Source: Tenacibaculum gallaicum | GTDB lineage: Bacteria > Bacteroidota > Bacteroidia > Flavobacteriales > Flavobacteriaceae | Assembly: GCF_003387615.1 (NCBI RefSeq) | Contig: NZ_QUNS01000001.1 | Location: 474,241 to 538,240 of the forward strand | DNA: 64,000 nt | Direction of reading: 5' to 3' | Part shown: positions 17,061 to 24,052 of the stretch, piece after piece | How positions within the stretch are numbered: the first letter of the stretch is position 1 | How the letters are laid out: each line of letters starts with the position of its first letter | Position numbers and translations under genes: made by a program | Notes under the pieces: model-generated | Told to the model about the DNA's origin: nothing | Database searches by the model: none | What the model saw: only the letters and a program-made list of their open reading frames with translations

Positions 17061-17732
17061 TTGGGAAGCAAAAACAAACTAAAACGTTTCAAAGAAAATG
17101 AAACGTTTGCTAACGTTATTCAACCTACGCGAGAAGAAGTAACTTCTAATTTTCCTTACAAAGGAAAATGGAATACTTTTTTTAAAAACGACAACCCAAT
17201 AGTTTTAGAACTAGGTTGTGGTAAAGGTGAATATACAATTGCTTTAGCAGAAAAAAACCCTGATAAAAATTTTATTGGAATTGATATTAAAGGTGCGCGA
17301 TTTTGGCGAGGAGCTAAAACAGCACTGGAAAATAACATGAACAATGTTGCTTTTATCAGAACTCAAATAGAATTAGTAGATTATATTTTTGCTAAAAATG
17401 AGGTTTCTGAAATTTGGATAACCTTTCCAGATCCGCAAATTAAATATAAGCGTACCAAACACCGTATGACTAATACTGAATTCTTGAAAAAATACCATGG
17501 TATTTTAAACTCAGAAGGAACAGTTAACCTAAAAACCGATAGTGAATTCATGCACGGCTACACTTTAGGTTTGTTGCATGGAGAAGGTCACGAGGTTTTA
17601 CACGCAAATCACGATGTATATAAAAATGTGTACAGTCCAAAAGAAGTTACGGGTACACAAACATTCTACGAAAAACAATACTTAGAAGTAGGAAAACCTA
17701 TTACCTATATAAAATTCAAACTAAACTATTAA
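17061..17732 (+). CDS. trmB: tRNA (guanine-N7-)-methyltransferase TrmB
   Basis: The enzyme methylates G46 of tRNA using S-adenosylmethionine. The 223-aa protein shows the SAM motif LELGCGKGEYT (about residues 49-58), FIGIDIKGARFWRGA and the catalytic/tRNA-binding FPDPQIKYKRTKHRM. The start is TTG (GGAAGC following), because the family begins MGSKNKLKRF and no upstream ATG is in frame. It lies 12 nt after the DUF6341 gene and is followed by a terminator. Confidence 0.95.
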   Translation: MGSKNKLKRFKENETFANVIQPTREEVTSNFPYKGKWNTFFKNDNPIVLELGCGKGEYTIALAEKNPDKNFIGIDIKGARFWRGAKTALENNMNNVAFIRTQIELVDYIFAKNEVSEIWITFPDPQIKYKRTKHRMTNTEFLKKYHGILNSEGTVNLKTDSEFMHGYTLGLLHGEGHEVLHANHDVYKNVYSPKEVTGTQTFYEKQYLEVGKPITYIKFKLNY

Positions 17733-17757
17733 TCCTGCAAATAAGCAGGATTTTTTT
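17731..17757 (+). terminator. Terminator after trmB
   Basis: 8-bp arms AATCCTGC / GCAGGATT, a 6-nt loop and a run of seven T; it overlaps the trmB stop codon. Confidence 0.85.
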
Positions 17758-18107
17758 GTCGATTAGTATAGTCTGTAAATATATATCAAGTTGAATAGTG
17801 TTCATTTTATAATAGAGGTAGGTTTTGTTAAAGTAATTTATGGAATACTTATAAATACTACTGTAATAATAAAGATTTCTGTTTAGTTCTTCTTTTTTTA
17901 TTTTAAAAGAGCTTTAATATTTTTAAGAGTAATACAATATTACATGTACTTGATTTGAAAAAAACAATTAAATGTGTTTAAAATATTGTTTTTCAAGGGT
18001 TTAAAGTTTGTGTATAAACTGATGAAAAAACTGATAAAATTATTTTTTTTATTAATTTAATTATTATTTTTGTTTAGATTAAATAAAAATAATAAAACCC
18101 TTTTAAA
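17758..18107. other. AT-rich intergenic region before the metalloprotease gene
   Basis: About 350 nt without a plausible ORF. Near its 3' end (18063-18070) TATTTTTG could be a -7 box, and TTTAGATTAAATAA at 18071-18084 resembles the leader element also found before mrp and the siderophore genes. A long T tract (18042-18050) precedes it. I see nothing else in it. Confidence 0.5.
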
Positions 18108-18755
18108 ATGAAAATTACCTCAAAAATTAGTAGAAAGACAATTGTTACCCTGTCTTGTATGGCTTTATTTTTAATTTCTTGTAGTGAAGAAGAAACTCTA
18201 ATTACGGATGTAGAAGCAAAAATGGATCAATCTAGTGTTAAATTACATTCGAGAGGAGTATCTGACGGTTTAGCAAGTCCAGAGAGTGCTGTGAGAATTA
18301 AGTACTTTATTGATTCAGAGATGCCTGTTGAATGGATTGAAGCTATTCATAAAGCTGCTTTGGTGTGGTCAAACACAACTCGCTCAATAAATATGTCACC
18401 GACTTCTCTCAAAAGTAATGCAAATTTTAATTTTAATTTTATAGAAGAGTCACCACGTTACTCAAGTTCTCCAGCTGGGGCAGAATTTCCTAATGAAAAT
18501 GGGGATGTAGGAACAAAGGTTGATATAAATTCTGGATATATACCACAACTAGAACAATCAGTACCTGTACTTACTCCTAAACTTAGAGAGTATATATTAA
18601 TACATGAGTTAGGGCATGTTTTAGGATATACACATTTTACTAATTTAAGTTTTATGCCTCCTAGGTTTACAGAAGAAGAAGAAAAATGGTCAGGTATGTC
18701 CGAAGCAGACATAAAGTTAATAAGAAATGACTTTCCTAATATAGATCCTAGATAA
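18108..18755 (+). CDS. Lipoprotein zinc metalloprotease, M57-like
   Basis: The 215-aa protein has a lipoprotein signal (ALFLISC, acylated Cys25) followed by acidic residues. The zinc motif HELGHVLGYTH (His166, His170, His176; HExxHxxGxxH) is followed at the right distance by a Met-turn-like SFMPP, as in metzincins. The arrangement fits the small Peptidase M57 family common in Bacteroidota. The acidic EEE after the lipobox may be a surface-export signal. It stands alone between two terminators. Substrate unknown. Confidence 0.82.
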   Translation: MKITSKISRKTIVTLSCMALFLISCSEEETLITDVEAKMDQSSVKLHSRGVSDGLASPESAVRIKYFIDSEMPVEWIEAIHKAALVWSNTTRSINMSPTSLKSNANFNFNFIEESPRYSSSPAGAEFPNENGDVGTKVDINSGYIPQLEQSVPVLTPKLREYILIHELGHVLGYTHFTNLSFMPPRFTEEEEKWSGMSEADIKLIRNDFPNIDPR

Positions 18756-18766
18756 TTTAAATGATT

Positions 18767-18795
18767 AAAAAGCTACTCTACAGTAGCTTTTTTTA
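18767..18795 (+). terminator. Terminator after the M57-like protease gene
   Basis: Arms AAAAAGCTACT / AGTAGCTTTTT with a 4-nt loop and a T tract. Confidence 0.85.
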
Positions 18796-18925
18796 ATTAC
18801 TAATGATTTTCGTAGTGTTTACTTTTTATTTTCATAATACATATTTGGAGAACATTAAGGTTTATATGTATTCTTTTTCAGAATTGTAGGAAGTCTATTT
18901 TACTGTAAAGTTGTATTTTTAATTT

Positions 18926-19255
18926 ATGAAAACAACATCAAATAACTTCTTCGAAAAAGTGTACGAAGTAGCTCGTTTAATACCACATGGAAGAGTTACA
19001 AGTTATGGTGCTATAGCTACCTATTTAGGGGCAGCACGTTCAGCAAGAATGGTTGGTTGGGCAATGAATAATTCTTCAACAAAAGAAGTGCCAGCACATC
19101 GAGTAGTAAACAGAAAAGGATTGTTAACAGGAAAACATCATTTTGATGGTACAAACCTTATGCAACAATTGTTAGAAAGTGAAGGAATTGAAATCATTGA
19201 TAACCAAATTCAAAATTTTGAAAAGGTATTTTGGAATCCAAGTGAAGAATTGTGA
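18926..19255 (+). CDS. Alkyltransferase-like protein (MGMT fold, no active-site Cys)
   Basis: The 109-aa protein matches the DNA-binding domain of O6-alkylguanine-DNA alkyltransferases (IPHGRVTSYGAIATYLG, helix-turn-helix with the Arg finger ARSARMVGWAMN). The reactive Cys of PCHRV is replaced: the sequence is VPAHRVV, with Ala57. This defines the ATL group, which binds O6-alkylguanine without repairing it and recruits nucleotide excision repair. The length (about 100-110 aa) fits ATLs. The next gene overlaps by 4 nt (GTGA), so both are co-translated. Confidence 0.88.
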   Translation: MKTTSNNFFEKVYEVARLIPHGRVTSYGAIATYLGAARSARMVGWAMNNSSTKEVPAHRVVNRKGLLTGKHHFDGTNLMQQLLESEGIEIIDNQIQNFEKVFWNPSEEL

Positions 19256-19797
19256 TAAATTTTAAAAACATATCATATTTAAAAGCTGGAACAGCTCGAC
19301 AAAGAGAAGCTCATAAAGCGCTATTAGAACTTAATGTTTTCGAACGATTAAAAAACTTTAACCCTATTTTAGTAGGCACAATACCTATCAATATTGATGT
19401 AGAGTCAAGCGATTTAGACATTATTTGTCAAAGTGAAAATCATGAAGGATTTATCAAGGCTGTAAGTGCAGAGTATGGAGAACTTTCAGAGTTTGAAGTA
19501 AAAGAAATAGTATCATACAAAAACCTAAAAACAACAATTATTACGTTTAAATACAAAACATTTCCAATAGAATTTTTTGTACAAAAGAAACAGCCAGAAA
19601 AACAAGATTCTTATCTGCACATGCTTATTGAATATCAGGTTTTATTAAAAGAAAAAGAAGCGTTTAGATTAAAAATTATAGACTTAAAAGAACAAGGGCT
19701 TAAAACAGAACCCGCTTTTGCCAAACTCTTAAATTTAGGAGGAAACCCTTATGAGGAGTTATTAAGCTACGGACTTCAAAAAGGTTACATTTCCTAG
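19252..19797 (+). CDS. DUF4269 family protein (nucleotidyltransferase-like)
   Basis: This 181-aa protein starts at a GTG that overlaps the stop of the preceding gene. GTIPINIDVESSDLDIIC looks like the G-S/T...DxD core of a nucleotidyltransferase fold, and EFFVQKKQPEKQDSYLHMLIEYQVL is conserved in DUF4269 proteins. The catalytic role is unproven. Its coupling to an alkyltransferase-like protein may only reflect shared transcription. Confidence 0.75.
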   Translation: MINFKNISYLKAGTARQREAHKALLELNVFERLKNFNPILVGTIPINIDVESSDLDIICQSENHEGFIKAVSAEYGELSEFEVKEIVSYKNLKTTIITFKYKTFPIEFFVQKKQPEKQDSYLHMLIEYQVLLKEKEAFRLKIIDLKEQGLKTEPAFAKLLNLGGNPYEELLSYGLQKGYIS

Positions 19798-19949
19798 CTT
19801 TTAAAGAACTCATAGAAAACATCAAATTACAATTGTCACTATAAGTGATTTTCTGTAAGGAAACGGTATCCAAAACTCATCGATAAGACCAACTTATCAA
19901 CCCATAAATATTACCAATCTAAAGACTTTATTTTCTGAGGGCTAAAACG

Positions 19950-19957
19950 TATCTTTG
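19950..19957 (+). promoter_or_regulatory. mrp -7 box
   Basis: TATCTTTG followed by C, 67 nt upstream of the mrp start. The leader contains TTAAGATTAAATAA (19961-19974) and a small hairpin of about 8 bp around 19979-20000. Confidence 0.55.
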
Positions 19958-20024
19958 CAGTTAAGATTAAATAAAAATAAGCAACGAGCTTATCGCTTGC
20001 TGTTTAAAGCATATAGCATAAAAC

Positions 20025-21155
20025 ATGAGTTTTAAAAAACAAGATATATACAAAGCATTAGAAACGATAACTGCACCAGGTGAAGGTAAAAGCTTGGTTG
20101 AAAACGAGAACATAACCAACGTAGTTGCGTTTGGAGATGAAGTAGTTGTTGATGTTACTATTGCTAACCCATCGTTACAGGCTAAGAAGAAGGTAGAAGT
20201 TGAGATAATGAAAGCAATTCATCAACATGTTGATCAAAAGATTGATGTAAAAGTGAATGTGAAGGTGGAAGTTCAACAAAAAGAAAACCCGAACCAAATT
20301 AGAGGAAAAGAAATCCCTAATATTCAAAATATTATTGCTATTGCCTCAGGTAAAGGAGGAGTAGGAAAATCTACCATTACCTCAAATATGGCAGTTTCAT
20401 TAGCTAAAATGGGCTTTAAAGTAGGGGTATTAGATGCAGATGTGTATGGGCCGTCACAACACTTAATGTTTGATGTAGAAAAAGAAAAACCATTAGCTGT
20501 AAATGTAAATGGACGTTCAAAAATGAAGCCGATTGAAAGTTACGGGGTAAAGTTATTATCATTAGGCTTCTTTACAGACCCAAGTCAGGCAGTAATTTGG
20601 CGTGGACCAATGGCATCAAAAGCATTAAATCAATTAATCTTTGATGCAGATTGGGGAGAGTTAGATTTCTTACTAATCGACTTACCTCCAGGAACAGGAG
20701 ACGTGCATTTATCAATAGTACAAGCAGTACCAATTAACGGAGCAGTTGTAGTAAGTACACCGCAAAACATCGCTTTAGCAGATGCTAAAAAAGGAGTAGC
20801 AATGTTTAAACAAGAAAGTATTAACGTACCAGTATTAGGTATCGTTGAAAATATGGCGTATTTTACACCGGCAGAACTTCCTAACAATAAATATTATATT
20901 TTTGGGCAAGGAGGTGCTAAAAATTTAGCAGAAGATATTGAAACAAGTTTCTTAGGAGAAATACCATTAGTACAAAGCATACGTGAAGCAGGAGATGCTG
21001 GGCATCCAGTAGCTTTACAAGAAAATACACCATTGGCAGAAGCTTTTACAGAGGTAACCAAAGAAATGGTTTCGCAACTATTAAAAAGAAATGCAAACTT
21101 ACCACCAACAGAAGTAGTACGAATTACTACCATGAGTGGTTGTAGCTCAAAATAA
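20025..21155 (+). CDS. mrp: Mrp/NBP35-family iron-sulfur cluster carrier ATPase
   Basis: The 376-aa protein has an N-terminal MIP18-like domain (about 1-85) and a ParA/MinD-type ATPase domain. The deviant Walker A is SGKGGVGKST (residues 108-117), followed by LDADVYGPS and LLIDLPPGTGD. The C-terminal CxxC usual in Mrp proteins is not apparent: the end is MSGCSSK with a single Cys. The family carries and inserts [4Fe-4S] clusters. The NifU-domain gene follows after 6 nt, giving a cluster-assembly pair. Confidence 0.94.
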   Translation: MSFKKQDIYKALETITAPGEGKSLVENENITNVVAFGDEVVVDVTIANPSLQAKKKVEVEIMKAIHQHVDQKIDVKVNVKVEVQQKENPNQIRGKEIPNIQNIIAIASGKGGVGKSTITSNMAVSLAKMGFKVGVLDADVYGPSQHLMFDVEKEKPLAVNVNGRSKMKPIESYGVKLLSLGFFTDPSQAVIWRGPMASKALNQLIFDADWGELDFLLIDLPPGTGDVHLSIVQAVPINGAVVVSTPQNIALADAKKGVAMFKQESINVPVLGIVENMAYFTPAELPNNKYYIFGQGGAKNLAEDIETSFLGEIPLVQSIREAGDAGHPVALQENTPLAEAFTEVTKEMVSQLLKRNANLPPTEVVRITTMSGCSSK

Positions 21156-21161
21156 GCAGTT

Positions 21162-21398
21162 ATGGCAATAGAAGACATAAGAAATAACGTAGAAAAAGCG
21201 TTGGAAGAAATCCGACCTTTTTTAGTAAGTGATGGAGGTAATATTAAATTATTATCTATAGAAGACAGTACGGTAAAAGTACAATTAGAAGGAGCTTGCA
21301 GCGGTTGTTCAGTCAATCAAATGACGTTGAAAAACGGAGTAGAAGCAACTATAAAAAAATACGCGCCAGAAATTACAGAAGTAATTAACGTAGGATAA
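21162..21398 (+). CDS. NifU-like Fe-S scaffold domain protein
   Basis: The 78-aa protein is a single NifU C-terminal domain: FLVSDGGNIKLLSIED followed by the cluster-binding GACSGCS (Cys46, Cys49). It can hold a [4Fe-4S] cluster between two subunits and pass it to targets. It is encoded directly after mrp, implying joint action. A short terminator hairpin overlaps its stop codon. Confidence 0.93.
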   Translation: MAIEDIRNNVEKALEEIRPFLVSDGGNIKLLSIEDSTVKVQLEGACSGCSVNQMTLKNGVEATIKKYAPEITEVINVG

Positions 21399-21418
21399 GC
21401 TGACAAAAATCAGCTTTT
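21397..21418 (+). terminator. Terminator after the mrp-NifU unit
   Basis: Arms AAGCTGA / TCAGCTT with a 6-nt loop and TTTT directly after the NifU stop codon. Confidence 0.7.
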
Positions 21419-21442
21419 AAGAAAAGTTCACGCTTTAATTTT

Positions 21443-21523
21443 GGGCGTTCGAGCGTGCTTTCGTTACTCGCTTCCCGATAAAAATACCGGGAGAGCTCAA
21501 ACAAGCCACTCAATCACTAACGC
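21443..21523. repeat. GC-rich structured intergenic element, GGGCGTT...TAACGC ends
   Basis: An 81-bp non-coding block of conspicuously higher GC than its surroundings starts GGGCGTT and ends TAACGC, so the ends are complementary (GCGTT/AACGC). Inside are TCCCG/CGGGA hairpin arms (around 21473-21492). From memory, elements with these ends recur in intergenic regions of many flavobacterial genomes; only one copy is in this window, so the repeat status is inferred. Confidence 0.5.
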
Positions 21524-21529
21524 ATAAAT

Positions 21530-21558
21530 ATTCCTGCCTTACTTCAAAAGGCAGGAAT
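21530..21558. other. Perfect 11-bp hairpin
   Basis: Arms ATTCCTGCCTT / AAGGCAGGAAT with a 7-nt loop, 32 nt upstream of the ferredoxin reductase start. No T tract follows on the plus strand, so it is either a weak terminator of the upstream unit or a 5'-UTR structure. Confidence 0.5.
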
Positions 21559-21589
21559 CTCAGTATAAATAAGAGAATTTTGTTACAAA

Positions 21590-22645
21590 ATGATACAAAC
21601 AGACATATTAATTATTGGAGCAGGACCGACAGGATTATTTACGGTTTTTGAAGCAGGGTTGTTAAAATTACGTTGTCATTTAATTGATGCCTTACCGCAA
21701 CCAGGTGGGCAATGCTCAGAAATCTATCCTAAAAAACCTATTTACGATATCCCAGCTTATCCAGAGATTTTAGCAGGCGATTTGACTGATAAGTTACTAG
21801 AACAAATTAAACAATTTGAACCAGGGTTTACCTTAGGAGAACGTGCTGATACTATTGAAAAACAAGACGACGGAACGTTTATTGTAACGACTAATAAAGG
21901 AACAAAACACCAAGCACCTGTAGTAGCTATTGCAGGAGGATTAGGAAGTTTTGAACCACGTAAACCACCGATTCCAAACATTGCAAACTTTGAAGATAAA
22001 GGAGTCGAGTACATGATTAAAGAACCAGAACTGTATCGAGATAAAGATGTGGTAATTGCTGGGGGTGGAGATTCGGCTTTAGATTGGTCTATTTTCTTAA
22101 CCGATGTAGCAAAATCAGTAACTTTAATTCATAGAAGAAATGAATTTCGTGGAGCTTTAGATTCTGTTGACAAAGTACAAGAGTTAAAGAATGAAGGAAA
22201 ATTAATGCTAATTACACCTGCAGAAGTTAAAGGAATTGTCGGTGAAGGAAAGGTAGAAGGTGTGTTGGTAGAACAAAAAGATAAAAAACCGTTTACCTTG
22301 CCATGTGAGCACTTTATTCCGTTGTTTGGGTTATCTCCAAAACTAGGCCCTATCGCAAATTGGGGATTAGAAATAGAGAAAAACGCCATTAAAGTAAACA
22401 ATGCATTAGATTATCAAACCAACGTAGAGGGTATTTACGCAATTGGAGATGTAAATACGTATCCAGGAAAATTAAAGTTAATTTTATGCGGATTCCACGA
22501 AGCAACGTTGATGTGTCAGAGTGCTTATAAACGTATTCATCCAGATAAAAAATATGTGATGAAGTATACAACTGTAGGGGGTGTAGATGGTTTTGATGGA
22601 ACAAGAAAAGAAGCACCGAAAGCAGTAGTTAAAGCAATTAATTAA
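21590..22645 (+). CDS. Ferredoxin--NADP+ reductase, thioredoxin-reductase type
   Basis: The 351-aa flavoprotein has FAD-binding GAGPTGLF (about 10-17), LPQPGGQCSEIYP, an NADP-binding segment AGGGDSALDWS and GIYAIGDV near the C-terminus. It lacks the CxxC redox motif of thioredoxin reductase, which defines YumC-type ferredoxin reductases. It moves electrons from NADPH to a ferredoxin. The next two genes, 2 nt and 1 nt apart, encode a membrane di-iron oxygenase and a [2Fe-2S] ferredoxin, so it probably feeds that oxygenase. Confidence 0.92.
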   Translation: MIQTDILIIGAGPTGLFTVFEAGLLKLRCHLIDALPQPGGQCSEIYPKKPIYDIPAYPEILAGDLTDKLLEQIKQFEPGFTLGERADTIEKQDDGTFIVTTNKGTKHQAPVVAIAGGLGSFEPRKPPIPNIANFEDKGVEYMIKEPELYRDKDVVIAGGGDSALDWSIFLTDVAKSVTLIHRRNEFRGALDSVDKVQELKNEGKLMLITPAEVKGIVGEGKVEGVLVEQKDKKPFTLPCEHFIPLFGLSPKLGPIANWGLEIEKNAIKVNNALDYQTNVEGIYAIGDVNTYPGKLKLILCGFHEATLMCQSAYKRIHPDKKYVMKYTTVGGVDGFDGTRKEAPKAVVKAIN

Positions 22646-22647
22646 AG

Positions 22648-23544
22648 GTGCTTCTGACAGAATATATACAACAATTATCACAAGATAAACTCTTGTATTT
22701 TGCGCTGCCTATTTTTTTTGTAGGTATGTTGATAGAGTACAGAATAGCAAAAGAAAAATATCATGGAAAAGATACCGGAGTGTCTTTGTTAATGATGGTT
22801 TTTTCTGCCATTGTTGAATTTATTCCAAAAATTTTAGCGTTTATAGCTTTTTTCTATTTACATGAAATCAGTCCGTTAAAGGATATAGTTCAGCGTCAAT
22901 GGTGGGCTTGGGTTTTATTATTGTTTGTTGATGATTTTGCTTACTATTGGTTTCACCGTTTAAATCATGAAGTACGCCTATTTTGGGCAGGGCATGTACC
23001 TCACCATTCATCAGTTTATATGAATTTAGGAACAGCGCTACGTCAAGGAGTAGGAGAGCGTATTCATAAGTTTTTCTTTTGGATGTTAATTCCGCTATTA
23101 GGATTTGATCCATTAATGATGTTTACCATGATGGGAGTCAGTTTAATCTATCAGTTTTTTGTACATACAGAATTAGTTGATAAACTACCGAAACCAATCG
23201 AATTAATTTTCAATACACCGTCACATCATAGAGTACATCACGCTTCTAATATTCGATATTTAGATTGTAATCATGCAGGGATTTTAATTATTTGGGATCG
23301 TATGTTTGGGACTTTTTCTGAAGAGCTTAAAGAAGTAGAAAAACCTGTATATGGTTTAACCATAAACATTGAAACCTTTAATCCTGTAAAAGTAGCAACG
23401 CATGAATATGCTGCTATATGGAAAGATGTAAAAAGAGCTGATAGATGGAATGATAAACTCAATTATATATTAAATTCACCAGGTTGGACACATGATGGGG
23501 AAGACAAGAGAGCTAAAACACTTCGAAAAAAAATGAATTTGTAA
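22648..23544 (+). CDS. Membrane di-iron fatty acid hydroxylase / sterol desaturase family protein
   Basis: The 298-aa protein has 3-4 hydrophobic segments and the three His clusters of the superfamily: HRLNHE, HVPHHSS and HHRVHHASN. The start is a GTG 2 nt after the reductase stop. Members hydroxylate or desaturate lipids, sterols or carotenoids with O2 and electrons from ferredoxin. The flanking ferredoxin reductase and ferredoxin genes supply such electrons. A second, divergent member is encoded at 35630-36559. The substrate is unknown. Confidence 0.88.
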   Translation: MLLTEYIQQLSQDKLLYFALPIFFVGMLIEYRIAKEKYHGKDTGVSLLMMVFSAIVEFIPKILAFIAFFYLHEISPLKDIVQRQWWAWVLLLFVDDFAYYWFHRLNHEVRLFWAGHVPHHSSVYMNLGTALRQGVGERIHKFFFWMLIPLLGFDPLMMFTMMGVSLIYQFFVHTELVDKLPKPIELIFNTPSHHRVHHASNIRYLDCNHAGILIIWDRMFGTFSEELKEVEKPVYGLTINIETFNPVKVATHEYAAIWKDVKRADRWNDKLNYILNSPGWTHDGEDKRAKTLRKKMNL

Positions 23545-23545
23545 A

Positions 23546-23878
23546 ATGGAACAAGATATTACTATAAAAATTACCGATCGTGATGGGGTAATACACGAGA
23601 TACAAGCACCGACAGATATGGCTATGAACTTGATGGAAGTAGTTCGTTCGTATGAGTTAGCCCCAGAAGGAACCATTGGTATTTGTGGAGGAATGGCAAT
23701 GTGTGCATCTTGTCAATGCTATGTAAAATCAAATCATGAATTGCCAGAAATGGGGGATGAAGAAGAAGCGATGTTAGCAGAAGCGTTTTATGTAGAAGAC
23801 AATAGTCGATTAGGTTGTCAAATACAAATGACACCAGATTTAGATGGTTTAGAAGTAGAGTTAGCTCCAGAGAGTTAA
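23546..23878 (+). CDS. [2Fe-2S] ferredoxin, adrenodoxin type
   Basis: The 110-aa ferredoxin binds its cluster with Cys47, Cys53, Cys56 and Cys91 (CGGMAMCASCQC ... LGCQ), the spacing of adrenodoxin-type ferredoxins that serve oxygenases. It begins 1 nt after the hydroxylase stop, so the three-gene unit (reductase, oxygenase, ferredoxin) looks like one complete redox chain. A strong terminator follows. Confidence 0.93.
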   Translation: MEQDITIKITDRDGVIHEIQAPTDMAMNLMEVVRSYELAPEGTIGICGGMAMCASCQCYVKSNHELPEMGDEEEAMLAEAFYVEDNSRLGCQIQMTPDLDGLEVELAPES

Positions 23879-23900
23879 AGAATAAATAAATAGATTTTTA

Positions 23901-23949
23901 AAAGTGTAGTATTTTAAGTTAAGCTTAAAGTACTACACTTTCTTTTTTA
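23901..23949 (+). terminator. Terminator after the ferredoxin gene
   Basis: 18-nt arms (starting AAAGTGTAGTA, one internal mismatch) with a 5-nt loop, followed by TTCTTTTTT. It separates the redox trio from the siderophore operon. Confidence 0.85.
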
Positions 23950-23959
23950 TAAAAAAATA

Positions 23960-23995
23960 CCAGTTACGTCATTTTAAATTCCACTTACGTCATTT
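23960..23995 (+). promoter_or_regulatory. Tandem direct repeat, probable AraC-family operator of the siderophore operon
   Basis: CCAGTTACGTCATTT (23960-23974) and CCACTTACGTCATTT (23981-23995) are 14/15 identical and start exactly 21 bp apart, that is two helical turns on one DNA face. AraC/PchR-type activators bind such repeats next to a weak -35/-33 box. The downstream -7 box lies 20 nt from the second repeat. The araC gene at the operon's end is the obvious candidate (inference). Confidence 0.6.
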
Positions 23996-24014
23996 AGTTT
24001 GTTTGGTCTAAATA

Positions 24015-24022
24015 TATTTTTG
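24015..24022 (+). promoter_or_regulatory. Siderophore operon -7 box
   Basis: TATTTTTG, 30 nt before the start codon. The -33 position holds only TTTAG, i.e. a weak promoter consistent with activation. A leader element TTATTAAGACTAAATAA (24030-24046) follows that is 15/17 identical to the leaders of both TonB receptor genes. Confidence 0.5.
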
Positions 24023-24052
24023 TCTTTAATTATTAAGACTAAATAAAAATAA

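Noticed and set aside
17758..18107. Origin-like or regulatory RNA in the AT-rich 350-bp gap
   Set aside because: No DnaA-box cluster, stable fold or conserved riboswitch pattern could be seen; only a possible promoter at its end.
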